Source of the DNA: Thermohalobaculum xanthum
GTDB lineage: Bacteria; Pseudomonadota; Alphaproteobacteria; Rhodobacterales; Rhodobacteraceae
Length of the DNA stretch: 64,000 nt
Assembly: GCF_016623495.1 (NCBI RefSeq)
Contig: NZ_JAEHHL010000008.1
Span: 62,001-126,000 of the forward strand
Direction: 5' to 3'
Shown: one piece after another, positions 29,491 through 38,570 of the stretch
How the letters are laid out: each line of letters starts with the position of its first letter
How positions within the stretch are numbered: position 1 is the first letter of the stretch
Notes under the pieces: model-generated
What the model was told of the DNA's origin: nothing
The model's database searches: none
Seen by the model: only the letters and a program-made list of their open reading frames with translations
Translations under genes and position numbers: made by a program

Positions 29491-31905
29491 ATGAAAAGCC
29501 ATGCGCGTGTCGTCGTGATCGGGGGCGGCGTCGTCGGCTGCTCGGTGCTCTATCACCTGACCAAGCTGGGCTGGACCGACGTGATGCTGATCGAGCGCTC
29601 CGAGCTCACCTCGGGGTCGACCTGGCACGCCGCGGGCGGCTTTCACACGCTGAACGCCGACACCAACATGGCGGCGCTGCAGGGCTACACCATCCGCCTC
29701 TATCGCGAGCTCGAAGAGATCACCGGCATGTCCTGCGGCCTGCACCACGTGGGCGGGCTGACGCTTGCCTGCGACCGCGACCGGCTGGATTTCCTCAAGG
29801 CCGAGCATGCCAAGCATGCCTACATGGGGCTCGACACCCGAATCGTCGGGCCCGAGGAGATCCGCGAGCTCTCGCCCATCACCAACACCGACGGCGTGCT
29901 GGCCGCGCTCTACGACCCGCTCGACGGGCATCTCGACCCGTCCGGCACGACCCACGCCTACGCCAAGGCCGCGCGCATGGCCGGGGCCGAGATCGTGCTT
30001 CGCACCCCGGTGATCGCGACCCGCCCCCGGGCGGGCGGCGGCTGGGACGTCGTCACCGAACAGGGCACCGTGACCTGCGAGCACGTGGTCAACGCCGCCG
30101 GCCTCTGGGCGCGCGAGGTCGGCGCGCTGGCCGGGGTCTACCTGCCGCTGCACCCGATGGAGCACCAGTACCTGGTGACCGAGGAGACGCCCGAGGTCTA
30201 CGAGCGCGACACCGAGCTTCCCCACGTGATGGACCCCGCGGGCGAGAGCTACCTGCGCCAGGAAGGGCGCGGCCTCGTCATCGGCTTCTACGAGCAGGCG
30301 GCCGAGCACTGGGCCGTCGACGGCACCCCGCCCGACTTCGGGCACGAACTGCTCAACGACAAGCTCGACCGGATCGGCGACAGCCTCGAATTCGCCTTCC
30401 GCCGCTTCCCGGTGCTCGAGCGCGCCGGCATCAAGCGCGTGATCAATGGCCCCTTCACCTTCGCGCCCGACGGCAACCCGCTGGTCGGCCCGGTGCCCGG
30501 CCTCCCGGGCTACTGGACCGCCTGCGCCGTGATGGCGGGCTTCAGCCAGGGCGGCGGCGTCGGCCTCGCGCTGGCGCAGTGGATGGTCGAGGGCGAGCCC
30601 GAACGCGACTGCTTCGCCATGGACGTCGCGCGCTTCGGCGACTGGATCACGCCGGGCTACACGCGCGCGACCGTGATGCAGAACTACCAGCGGCGGTTCT
30701 CGATCTCCTACCCGAACGAGGACCTGCCGGCCGGGCGCCCCCACAACTGCACGCCCGCCTGGGGCATCTGGGACGCCCAGCGCGCGGTCTGGGGCGCAGG
30801 CTACGGCCTCGAGCATGTCAACTACTTCGCACCCGCGGGCGAGCCTAGGGCCGAGATCCCCTCGTTCCGCCGCTCGAACGCGCATCCGGTCGTGGCCGAG
30901 GAATGCCGCGCCGTGCGCGAGGCCGTGGGCATCAACGAGATCCACAACTTCGGCAAGTACGAGGTGACCGGCCCGCGCGCCGAGGCCTGGCTCGACCGCA
31001 TCATGGCCGGCCGGATGCCCCGGCAGGGGCGGCTCACGCTGACGCCCATGCTCAGCCCGCGCGGCAAGCTGATCGGCGACTTCACGGTGACAAGGCTGGG
31101 CGACGAGCGCTTCCAGCTGACCGCATCCTATGGCGCGCGCGCGTTCCACATGCGCTGGTTCCTCGACCATCTCGAGGACGGCGTCGAGATCCGCGACATC
31201 TCGCTCGAGCGCATCGGCTTTCAGATCGCCGGCCCCCGCGCGCAGGAGCTGCTGTCGCGCGTCGCGCGTGGCGACGTGTCGACCGCCGCCCTGCCGTTCA
31301 TGGCGGTGCGCGAACTCGACATCGGCACCTCGCAAGCCATCGTCCAGCGCGTGAGCTACACCGGCGATCTCGGCTACGAGATCTACGTCCCCGCCGCCGA
31401 GCAGGTCGCGCTCTACCACCAGCTTGCCGCCGCGGGCGCCGGGCTGGGCCTGCGCCCCTTCGGCATGCGGGCAATGATGAGCCTGCGGCTCGAGAAGGGC
31501 TTCGGCTCGTGGATGCACGAGTTCCGCCCCGACTACCTGCCGGCCGAGACCGGGCTCGACCGCTTCGTCGCCTACAACAAGCCCGCCGACTTCATCGGCA
31601 AGGCGGCGGCGCTGAAGGAGAAGGCCGAAGGCCCCGGCCGGCGCCTGTGCGTCTTCGAGGTCGATGCGCTCGACGCCGACGTCGTGGGCGACGAGCCAAT
31701 CCGCGTTGACGGCGAGCTCGTGGGCTTCTGCACCTCGGGCGGCTACGCACATTACGTCGGCAAGTCGGTCGCCATCGGCTTCCTGCCGGTCGGGCTGATC
31801 GAGGAAGGCCGCGCGGCCGAGATCGACATCCTGGGCGAGCGCCGCGCAGCCCAGGTGGTCACGCGCCCGCTGTTCGACCCCGAGGCACAGCGGATGCGCG
31901 GCTGA
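29491..31905 (+). CDS. FAD-dependent dimethylglycine/sarcosine dehydrogenase-like protein with GcvT domain
   Basis: This 804-residue flavoprotein has a DAO-type FAD domain (VVVIGGGVVGCSVLYHL at residues 7-23). STWHAAGGFHTL follows at about residue 44, where the His aligns with the covalent flavin attachment site of DMGDH and SARDH. The second half (from about residue 400) is a GcvT-like aminomethyl-folate domain with YTGDLGYEIYVP and a RLEKGFGSWMHEF-type segment. The expected reaction is oxidative demethylation of dimethylglycine, sarcosine or a related N-methyl amine, passing the C1 unit to tetrahydrofolate. The ATG at 29491 is preceded by GAGAGGGG. Substrate choice among N-methyl amines cannot be read from sequence alone. 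Confidence 0.87.
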   Translation: MKSHARVVVIGGGVVGCSVLYHLTKLGWTDVMLIERSELTSGSTWHAAGGFHTLNADTNMAALQGYTIRLYRELEEITGMSCGLHHVGGLTLACDRDRLDFLKAEHAKHAYMGLDTRIVGPEEIRELSPITNTDGVLAALYDPLDGHLDPSGTTHAYAKAARMAGAEIVLRTPVIATRPRAGGGWDVVTEQGTVTCEHVVNAAGLWAREVGALAGVYLPLHPMEHQYLVTEETPEVYERDTELPHVMDPAGESYLRQEGRGLVIGFYEQAAEHWAVDGTPPDFGHELLNDKLDRIGDSLEFAFRRFPVLERAGIKRVINGPFTFAPDGNPLVGPVPGLPGYWTACAVMAGFSQGGGVGLALAQWMVEGEPERDCFAMDVARFGDWITPGYTRATVMQNYQRRFSISYPNEDLPAGRPHNCTPAWGIWDAQRAVWGAGYGLEHVNYFAPAGEPRAEIPSFRRSNAHPVVAEECRAVREAVGINEIHNFGKYEVTGPRAEAWLDRIMAGRMPRQGRLTLTPMLSPRGKLIGDFTVTRLGDERFQLTASYGARAFHMRWFLDHLEDGVEIRDISLERIGFQIAGPRAQELLSRVARGDVSTAALPFMAVRELDIGTSQAIVQRVSYTGDLGYEIYVPAAEQVALYHQLAAAGAGLGLRPFGMRAMMSLRLEKGFGSWMHEFRPDYLPAETGLDRFVAYNKPADFIGKAAALKEKAEGPGRRLCVFEVDALDADVVGDEPIRVDGELVGFCTSGGYAHYVGKSVAIGFLPVGLIEEGRAAEIDILGERRAAQVVTRPLFDPEAQRMRG

Positions 31906-31923
31906 TCGGCGGCGGCGGCTCGC

Positions 31924-32748
31924 TCAGCCGCGGCCGACCGTCGCGCCGGGCGTGCCCAGTTCGCGCCCGATCTCGACCAGCCGCGGCCCGTGGCGCTCCA
32001 TCAGCTTCTCGACCGGGGTCGAGAAGGACGGCCCGCCGCAGTTGAGGCCGTAGATGCGCTGTCCGTCGGGCGCCACCACGGGCACGCCGACGGCGTTCAC
32101 ATCACCCTTCCAGTCGCCGAACGAGGTGCAGAAGCCCTGCGACTCGATCTCGCGAATCGCCGCCGTCACGCCCTTCTCGATCGCGGGGAATTCGTCGGGT
32201 GTGCGCTCGCGCACCGCGCGCATCAGGTAGTCGCGCTCGCCGGCCGGCAGCACCGCCAGGATCGCCCGACCCATCGCCGTGGTCGCCAGCGGGATGCGCG
32301 AGCCCGCCTCGAGCGACAGCGTCACCGTCGCCGGGCCCTTGAAGCAGTCGAGATATACCACCGACAGCCGGTCGCGCGCGCCCAGCGCCACCGAGCAGGA
32401 CGCCTCGTTCGCCAGCGCCTGCAGCATCGGCCGCGCCCGCTCGCGGATCTCAAGCCCCGCCAGCATGGCATAGCCCAGCGCCAGCACGCCCGGACCCAGC
32501 GAATAGGACCCCATCCGCCCGTGATCGACCAGGTAACCCAATTCCCGCAGGGTGTTGGTCAGGCGCGAGACGGTGGGCTTGGGCAGCCCCGTGCGCTCGG
32601 CCAGTTCCTGGTTGCCCAGGGCGACTTCGCCGGGGCGGAAGGCGCGCAGGATCGAAAGGCCGCGCGCCAGCGCGGTGACGAACTGGCGGTCCTTCGACGC
32701 GTCCTCACCTTCGGCTTCAGTCGGTCTGGGGGTCTCTTGACTGGTCAT
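31924..32748 (-). CDS. IclR-family transcriptional regulator
   Basis: This 274-residue regulator has an N-terminal winged helix (LARGLSILRAF, then LAERTGLPKPTVSRLTNTLR) and a C-terminal effector domain. The effector domain contains ATTAMGRAILAVLP and the CTSFGDWKGDVNAVGVPV segment. It is encoded at the end of the operon TAXI binding protein-TRAP permease-regulator, its ATG overlapping the permease stop by four bases. It probably senses the transported substrate or a product. I infer that it binds the dyads at 29388 and 36108. Confidence 0.92.
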   Translation of the reverse strand: MTSQETPRPTEAEGEDASKDRQFVTALARGLSILRAFRPGEVALGNQELAERTGLPKPTVSRLTNTLRELGYLVDHGRMGSYSLGPGVLALGYAMLAGLEIRERARPMLQALANEASCSVALGARDRLSVVYLDCFKGPATVTLSLEAGSRIPLATTAMGRAILAVLPAGERDYLMRAVRERTPDEFPAIEKGVTAAIREIESQGFCTSFGDWKGDVNAVGVPVVAPDGQRIYGLNCGGPSFSTPVEKLMERHGPRLVEIGRELGTPGATVGRG

Positions 32749-34685
32749 GATGTGGCCTCGCGATGGCGCGCACGGGCATAAAGGATCGGACCTGCCGCAA
32801 GCAAGAGGCCGATGCCGCTCAGCTCCCAGTGGCCCAGCCCGATCAGCTCCGACCCCGGCGCGGCGAAGAACAGCCCCGCCACGCCAAGAAGAACTCGCAG
32901 CGCGTAGCCCGGCGCGGTGCGGCCGAACCCACCAACCAGGCTCAGATGCCCCTGCAGCGAGGCCCCGATGAACCACACGCCGATCACAGCGGTCGCCAAT
33001 ACGGCCAGCACCTCGCCGGCCGGCGCCTCGCCCACCAGCGCGGGGTTCAGCACGAAGAAGAAGGGCGCGACATAGATGACGCCGCCCAGCCGCATCGCCT
33101 CCCAGCCGGCGCGGAAGGGGGTCGTGCCCGCCAGCGTCGCGGCGGCGAACGCGCCCAGCGCCACCGGCGGCGTGATGAAGCTGACCATGCCCCAGTAGAG
33201 GATGAAGAGATGCACCGCCAGCTGGTTGAGCCCCGCCTGCTCGAGCGCCGGCGCCAGCACCACGGCAAGGAAGATGTAGCAGGCGGTCACCGTCATCCCC
33301 ATCCCGAAGACAAAGGCCGTGAGCGCCCCCATCAGCAGGAGTGCGATCGTCGAGTTGCCCGCCATGAACACCAGGTCGTTGACCAGCGTGCCTGCAAGCC
33401 CCGTGGCCGAGAAGGCGCCCACGATCAGGCCCACCCCCAGCAGCACGGCCGTGAGCTCGGTCAGGGCGCGGCCGACCCCCACGATCAGGTCGCCGGCCGA
33501 GCGCCAGGTGAAGCGGTGCCCGCGCATCATCTGGTTGATCGCCAGAAGCAGGGCTGTCGCGTAGAACGGGGCCAGCGTCTCGATGCGCCATGCCAGCATC
33601 AGGAAGATCAGCACGGCGAATACGGCGATGTAGACCCAGCCCTCGGCCAGCGCCGTGCGCATCGACGGCAGCTCTTCGCGCCTCATCCCGCGCAGTCCGC
33701 GCCGCGCGGCATAGGCGTCGATCTGAACGAACAGCGCCAGGTAATAGAGCAGCGACGGGATCGCCGCCGCCAGCGCGATGTCGATATAGGGCCGCGACAG
33801 GAACGAGGCCATGACGAAGGCCGTCGCTCCCATGATGGGCGGCATCAGCACGCCGCCGGTCGAGGCACAGGCCTCGGTCGCCGCGGCATAGCGCGGCTCG
33901 AAGCCGGTCTTCTTCATCGCCGGGATCGAGACGGCGCCCGTGGTCAGCACGTTCGAGATGACCGAACCCGACATCGAGCCCATGAAGCCCGAGGCGAAGA
34001 TCGCGACCTTGGCCGCGCCGCCGCGATAGCCGCCCACCAGCGCCAGCGCCAGGTCATTGAAAAACTTGCCGCCGCCAGTCTTCTGCAGCACGGCGCCGAA
34101 CAGGATGAACCCGATCACGAGATTGCCGAAGGCATTCATCGGAATGCCGAACGAGCTCTCGGCCGACAGGATGTGATAGGGGATCGCATCCCAGAACGGC
34201 TGCGAGAAGCCGTTCAGCGGGTCGGGCACCTTGTCGGCAAAGGTCGGGTAGAGCGAGACCAGCGTCACGATGACGAAAAGCGCCGTCCCCCCGGCCCGCC
34301 GCGTCGCCTCGAGGATCAGGAGCCAGACCACGACCGACAGCCACTGGGCCGTCTCGGGCGGCGCGTATTCCCAGCCGGATTCGAGGCTCGTCTCGGCGGT
34401 CCAGGCGAACCAGCCCAGCGCACCCAGCGCGACGGCCGCGCAGATCCAGTCCGGCAGCCGCGCGCCCTTCGACCGATTGATCGGAAACACGAGGAAGGCC
34501 GTCGACAGGAAGATCCCGCCCAGCAGGTAGAGATAGCGCCCCTCGATCAGCACGATCCCGCCGATGCGCAGGTTGAAGAGCTGGTGGATCGCCAGGGCCA
34601 CCGCCACCAGCGTGGCGACGATCACGACCGCCCGGGCGGGGACCGACATGGGTGCGACGGCGGATTCGGCTGCGTTATCGCTCAT
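32745..34685 (-). CDS. TRAP transporter fused permease (DctQM type)
   Basis: This 646-residue membrane protein has the short four-helix DctQ-like part fused in front of the long DctM-like part, as in TRAP systems that use TAXI binding proteins. The DctM half shows NAFGNLVIGFILFGAVLQKT, GSMSGSVISNVLTTGAVSIP and FGMGMTVTACYIFLAVVLAP, hallmarks of TRAP permeases. Well over a dozen hydrophobic segments are visible. It should drive Na+- or H+-coupled uptake of the ligand delivered by the protein encoded at 34876-36048. The stop overlaps the IclR start by four bases. Confidence 0.95.
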   Translation of the reverse strand: MSDNAAESAVAPMSVPARAVVIVATLVAVALAIHQLFNLRIGGIVLIEGRYLYLLGGIFLSTAFLVFPINRSKGARLPDWICAAVALGALGWFAWTAETSLESGWEYAPPETAQWLSVVVWLLILEATRRAGGTALFVIVTLVSLYPTFADKVPDPLNGFSQPFWDAIPYHILSAESSFGIPMNAFGNLVIGFILFGAVLQKTGGGKFFNDLALALVGGYRGGAAKVAIFASGFMGSMSGSVISNVLTTGAVSIPAMKKTGFEPRYAAATEACASTGGVLMPPIMGATAFVMASFLSRPYIDIALAAAIPSLLYYLALFVQIDAYAARRGLRGMRREELPSMRTALAEGWVYIAVFAVLIFLMLAWRIETLAPFYATALLLAINQMMRGHRFTWRSAGDLIVGVGRALTELTAVLLGVGLIVGAFSATGLAGTLVNDLVFMAGNSTIALLLMGALTAFVFGMGMTVTACYIFLAVVLAPALEQAGLNQLAVHLFILYWGMVSFITPPVALGAFAAATLAGTTPFRAGWEAMRLGGVIYVAPFFFVLNPALVGEAPAGEVLAVLATAVIGVWFIGASLQGHLSLVGGFGRTAPGYALRVLLGVAGLFFAAPGSELIGLGHWELSGIGLLLAAGPILYARARHREATS

Positions 34686-34796
34686 CGGGTCTCGCTTGCG
34701 GCTTGAGCTGCGTCCGGGCCCGGTGTAACGCGCGCGGCCATTGCGGCCGGGATGCCGGCGGGGCGGCCCGTGCAGATCCGGGCGCCGGGGTTCGCG

Positions 34797-34830
34797 TCAT
34801 CCCCGGCCCGTCCGCAACGGACCGGGGTGA
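34797..34830 (-). other. intercistronic hairpin between TAXI binding-protein and permease genes
   Basis: In the 190-base gap between these two minus-strand genes, TCA-CCCCGG-TCCG on one side pairs with CGGA-CCGGGG-TGA on the other. It closes a 3-base CAA loop with small bulges. It has no T-run. It is the third binding-protein gene in the window followed by a GC-rich hairpin. Confidence 0.5.
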
Positions 34831-34875
34831 CCCAGGCGGTCCGCCGGAGAAGCGGGCCGCTTGCGGCGAGGCGGA

Positions 34876-36048
34876 TCAGAAGACCACCTCGAAGCCGCCC
34901 TCCGTCAACGCCTCGCGCCGGCGCGCGTCCCACGCCGCTTCCCACTCCGCCGGCTTCTCGGCAGCAAGCTCGTCCCAGGCCGCGCGCAGCGCGTCCTGGC
35001 GGGCGACCAGGCGGTCGTTATGCGCCTGCGCGGCGTCCGACCACTTGCCCAGCTCCTTGAAATAGCGGATCGCACCGCCGTGATAGGGCACGACCCATTC
35101 GAAGTTCTGCTTGTCGATGTTCCAGCCGCCGATGCCCGGCGCGTTGCCGTCATATTCGGGGAACAGCTCCACCATCGCCTTGGTCATCTGGTAGACGAGT
35201 TCCTCGTCCTGCGTGTTCATGGCGATCAGCACCGGATAGGCATAGCCCGCCGTCGGTGTGCCCGGCCCGCCATCGATCGACGCCCCGACCGTCGCCGTCA
35301 TCGGCGCGAAGAAGGGCGCGATGTCGCGCATCCGCTTCAACCCTTCGGCATTATCCGGGTCGATCGGCGGCCAGTAGAGACCGCGCGCGCTCGCCGCCGC
35401 CTCGTAGGCCTTGCCCGAGTTGGTCGAGGCGAAGGCCGCGTCGACCTCGCCACTTACCATCGCGGCCCAGGACGCACCGAAACCGCCGAACTCGACCATC
35501 TCGACATCGTCCCAGGTCAGCCCGCCATAGGCGAGGTAGGCAGTATTGTTCACGTTGAGCGCCGGGGCGCCCTTGACCCAGGCCACCTTCATGCCCTTGA
35601 GGTCGGAATACTCGAACCCCTCGCAGCCCGGCTTGCCGGCCTTCTCACAGACCTCGGCCGCGACGCCCATGGCCAGACCCACGGCGCCGCCATTGTTGGC
35701 CACAAGAACGCGCACGGGCTGCGGACCCCAGTTCTCGGCGCCGAACTCGAAGACGCCCTCCTGCGCCATGAACGAGCCGCCGACGCCGGTGGCCGAGAAG
35801 TCGACCTTGCCCTGCCGCAGCGGCTCGGAGCGTGCCACGTCGTTCTTGCCCGGCAGCACGCGCAGGTTGGTGCCCGTCGCGTTCTTCAGCGCGGCGCCGA
35901 TCGCGACCGCCTGGTTGTAGCCGGCCGAGCCCGTGTCATAGGCGGTCCAGGCGAGTTGTCCGGGCAGCTTCAGCTCGGCCGCGCCCGCCGGCGCCGCGAT
36001 CAGTGCCGCTGCGCACGCGCCAGCCAGTACGGAAGTGATCCGCGTCAT
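34876..36048 (-). CDS. TAXI-family TRAP transporter substrate-binding protein
   Basis: This 390-residue periplasmic protein has a signal peptide (MTRITSVLAGACAAALIAAP, cleavage near AGA-A). The TAXI-type N-terminus follows: LAWTAYDTGSAGYNQAVAIG, which contains the tyrosine and DTGS segment typical of the family. NDVARSEPLRQGKVDFSATG and WAAMVSGEVDAAFAS are also conserved. Members bind glutamate, 2-oxoacids or other small acids, and the ligand is not known here. GGAGGACGACAC precedes the ATG. It starts the operon that includes the fused permease and the IclR regulator. Confidence 0.92.
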   Translation of the reverse strand: MTRITSVLAGACAAALIAAPAGAAELKLPGQLAWTAYDTGSAGYNQAVAIGAALKNATGTNLRVLPGKNDVARSEPLRQGKVDFSATGVGGSFMAQEGVFEFGAENWGPQPVRVLVANNGGAVGLAMGVAAEVCEKAGKPGCEGFEYSDLKGMKVAWVKGAPALNVNNTAYLAYGGLTWDDVEMVEFGGFGASWAAMVSGEVDAAFASTNSGKAYEAAASARGLYWPPIDPDNAEGLKRMRDIAPFFAPMTATVGASIDGGPGTPTAGYAYPVLIAMNTQDEELVYQMTKAMVELFPEYDGNAPGIGGWNIDKQNFEWVVPYHGGAIRYFKELGKWSDAAQAHNDRLVARQDALRAAWDELAAEKPAEWEAAWDARRREALTEGGFEVVF

Positions 36049-36107
36049 GTGTCGTCCTCCCTGAGTTGACCCCGGCCATTGCTGCCGGGCCGCCCGCATC
36101 TCCGGGC

Positions 36108-36128
36108 TTGCGAAACAGGATTTCGCAT
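36108..36128. promoter_or_regulatory. TTGCGA-N9-TCGCAT dyad, candidate IclR-type operator
   Basis: Between the divergent TAXI and ThDP-enzyme genes, TGCGAAA (36109-36115) and TTTCGCA (36121-36127) form a perfect inverted repeat. Its core TTGCGA-N9-TCGCA matches the dyad at 29388-29408. The location lets one regulator control both directions, and TTTCGCA/TGCGAAA half-sites are of the type often bound by IclR proteins. Confidence 0.55.
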
Positions 36129-36169
36129 TTGAGAGTGGTCGTCAAACACGAATACGGGGGAGATGCACG

Positions 36170-37819
36170 ATGCGCGCGGCTGATCTGATGGTGGAATGCC
36201 TGGCGGCCCAGGGCGCAGACCGGATCTTCTGCGTCCCCGGCGAGAGCTATCTGGCGCTGCTCGACGCGCTGCGCGACGACGCGCGCATCGACACGGTCGT
36301 CTGCCGGCACGAGGGCGGCGCCGGACTGATGGCCGTGGCCGACGCCAAGCTCACCGGCCGGCCCGGCGTGGCCGCAGTCAGCCGGGGCCCGGGCGCGACC
36401 AACGCCTCGATCGCGATCCACCTCGCCCAGCAGGACGCGACGCCGCTCGTCGCCCTGATCGGCCAGGTCGCCCGGGACGAGCGCGGCCGCGGCGCCTTTC
36501 AGGAGGTCGATTACGCCGCCATGTTCGGCACCATCGCCAAGGCGGTGTGGGAGGTCGCGGATGCCGACCATCTGCCCGAGGTGCTGGCCCGCGCCTGGCA
36601 GACCGCGCAGGCCGGAACGCCGGGGCCCGTCGTCATCTCGCTGCCCGAGGACATGCTGGGCGACGAGACGTCGGTGCCCGTGGTGCCGCCGCTGCCCCTG
36701 CCCTCGGCCCGCCCGGCGGCCGACGAGGTCGCGCGCGCCGCGGCCCTGCTTGCCCGGGCCGAGCGCCCGCTCCTGATCGCGGGCGGAGCGCTCGCGCATG
36801 GCACCAGCAGGGCGGCGCTCGCCCGCGCGGCGGCCGCGCACCAGATCCCGGTCGCGCTGACCTTCAAACGGCAGGAGATCTTCGACAACGCATCGCCCCT
36901 GTTCGCGGGGCACCTGGGCTTCAAGATCCCGCGCGCCCATGTCGAGGCGCTGGCGCGCGCCGACCTGGTGCTGGCCGTCGGCACGCGGCTGGGCGACACG
37001 CCGACCCAAGGCTACACCTTCCCGCGCGCGCCCGTGCCCGACCAGCCGCTGATCCATGTCTACCCCGACCCCGGCGTGGTCGGGCGGCTGCACCGCGCCG
37101 AGATCGCGCTGGCCTGCGACCCCACCGCGTTCCTTGAGGCGCTGGCGGCCTCCCCCGCCACGCCGTCCGAAGCGCGAAGCGCCTGGGCGGCCGAGACCGG
37201 CGCCAAGGGTGCCGCAACCAAGGGGTACGCGCCCCGCAGCAATCCCGACGGGGTCGACTTCGGCGCCGTGGTGGCCGAGCTTGCCCGCAACGCGCCGCCC
37301 GACACCGTGATCACCACCGATGCCGGCAACTTCTCGAGCTGGGTGCACCGCGTTTGGCCCTGGGATGGCGGCAGCCTCGCGATCGGGGCCGCGGGCGGGG
37401 CGATGGGCCTTGGCATTCCCGGTGCCGTCGCGGCCTGCCTGCGGCTGCCCGACCGGCGCGTCATCGCCTTCTCCGGCGACGGCGGGGCGATGATGACCGG
37501 CAACGAGCTCGCCACCGCCCGCGCGGCCGGCGCGAGGCCCATCATCGTGATCGCGAACAACGGCAGCTATGGCACCATCCGCCAGCACCAGGAGCGCGCC
37601 TATCCCCACCGCACCGCGGCGACCGACCTCGCCAACCCCGATTTTGCCGCATGGGGCGCGGCCTTCGGGGCGCTGGGGCTCACCATCTCGCGCGACGACG
37701 AGGCGCCCGCGGCGGTCGCCCGCGCGCTGGCCCATGACGGGCCGGTGGTTATCGACGCTCGCACCTCGCTCGAGGCGATCTCGGCGAACGCCACCCTCAC
37801 CGCGCTCCGGACAGGCTGA
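36170..37819 (+). CDS. thiamine diphosphate-dependent enzyme (acetolactate synthase-like)
   Basis: This 549-residue protein has the three-domain POX/AHAS layout. The N-terminal PYR domain carries the catalytic Glu in VCRHEGGAGLMAVADA (about residue 48). The central domain is FAD/ADP-type, and the C-terminal PP domain carries the metal/ThDP motif GDGGAMMTGNELATA ending in VIANNGSYG. Candidates are acetolactate synthase-like, sulfoacetaldehyde acetyltransferase-like or 2-oxoacid decarboxylase-like enzymes, and motif reading does not decide. It is divergent from the TAXI-TRAP operon and may act on the imported acid. GGGGGAGATGCACG before the ATG is a good ribosome binding site. Confidence 0.88.
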   Translation: MRAADLMVECLAAQGADRIFCVPGESYLALLDALRDDARIDTVVCRHEGGAGLMAVADAKLTGRPGVAAVSRGPGATNASIAIHLAQQDATPLVALIGQVARDERGRGAFQEVDYAAMFGTIAKAVWEVADADHLPEVLARAWQTAQAGTPGPVVISLPEDMLGDETSVPVVPPLPLPSARPAADEVARAAALLARAERPLLIAGGALAHGTSRAALARAAAAHQIPVALTFKRQEIFDNASPLFAGHLGFKIPRAHVEALARADLVLAVGTRLGDTPTQGYTFPRAPVPDQPLIHVYPDPGVVGRLHRAEIALACDPTAFLEALAASPATPSEARSAWAAETGAKGAATKGYAPRSNPDGVDFGAVVAELARNAPPDTVITTDAGNFSSWVHRVWPWDGGSLAIGAAGGAMGLGIPGAVAACLRLPDRRVIAFSGDGGAMMTGNELATARAAGARPIIVIANNGSYGTIRQHQERAYPHRTAATDLANPDFAAWGAAFGALGLTISRDDEAPAAVARALAHDGPVVIDARTSLEAISANATLTALRTG

Positions 37820-37831
37820 GGCCCGCTCTCG

Positions 37832-38470
37832 TCACGACCGCTGCAGGGCGAGGTTCGCCCCCAGCCCGATCAGAAGCGAGCCCCCGACCCAGCGCGCCGC
37901 GCGCTCGGCCCGGTGCGAGCGGCTCAGCCGCTGCGTCACCGCGCCGGCCAGCATCACGCAGACCAGATCGGCCGAGCTGAAGGTCAGGTTCACGATCGTG
38001 CCGAGCACGACGAACTGCGCCCAGACCGGCAGCGCGGCGGCAGGATCGACGAACTGCGGCAGGAAGGCCAGGAAGAACAGCGCCGCCTTGGGGTTCAAAA
38101 CCTCGACCGTGACGCTCTCGAGGAATGCGCGGCGGCCCGTCTTCACCGCCACCTGCGGAACGGCATGCGCGGCCTCGCCCGCCACATGGGTGCGGATCAC
38201 GCGAAAACCCAGCCACGCCAAGTAGATCGCGCCCGCCGTCTTGAGCACGACATAGGCCACCGGCACCGCGTGGAAGATCGCCGAAAGCCCGGCGGCCGCG
38301 GCCAGCACATGCACATAGCCGCCCGCATGGATGCCGAGCGCGGCCATCAGGCCCGCACGGCGCCCGCGCGCCAGGGTCTGCGCCGCGGTGTAGAGCATCG
38401 CGGGCCCCGGCATGTAGGCGAAGACCAGCGTGGCAAGGGCAAAGGCGACGAGAAGCTCGGCAGAGGGCAT
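37832..38470 (-). CDS. LysE/RhtB-family amino acid exporter
   Basis: This 212-residue membrane protein has about six hydrophobic segments. The N-terminal LVAFALATLVFAYMPGPAML contains the PGP motif of LysE/RhtB exporters. GRRAGLMAALGIHAGGYVHV and NPKAALFFLAFLPQFV complete the family pattern. The likely role is export of an amino acid or derivative. It converges with the ThDP-enzyme gene with only 12 bases between. Confidence 0.93.
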   Translation of the reverse strand: MPSAELLVAFALATLVFAYMPGPAMLYTAAQTLARGRRAGLMAALGIHAGGYVHVLAAAAGLSAIFHAVPVAYVVLKTAGAIYLAWLGFRVIRTHVAGEAAHAVPQVAVKTGRRAFLESVTVEVLNPKAALFFLAFLPQFVDPAAALPVWAQFVVLGTIVNLTFSSADLVCVMLAGAVTQRLSRSHRAERAARWVGGSLLIGLGANLALQRS

Positions 38471-38524
38471 GGCAGGTGGCTCCGGCGGTGGGGTGCGCGA
38501 TCATGCACCAGCGCGGGCGCGCAG

Positions 38525-38552
38525 TCACGCCCCCTCACGCCCCCTCACGCCC
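38525..38552. repeat. short tandem repeat, 10-bp unit
   Basis: TCACGCCCCC occurs twice in full and once as its first 8 bases, in the gap between the LysE gene start and the next gene's end. The repeat number may vary between strains. It has no obvious function. Confidence 0.7.
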
Positions 38553-38570
38553 TGCGCCCGCCTGCCCGCC

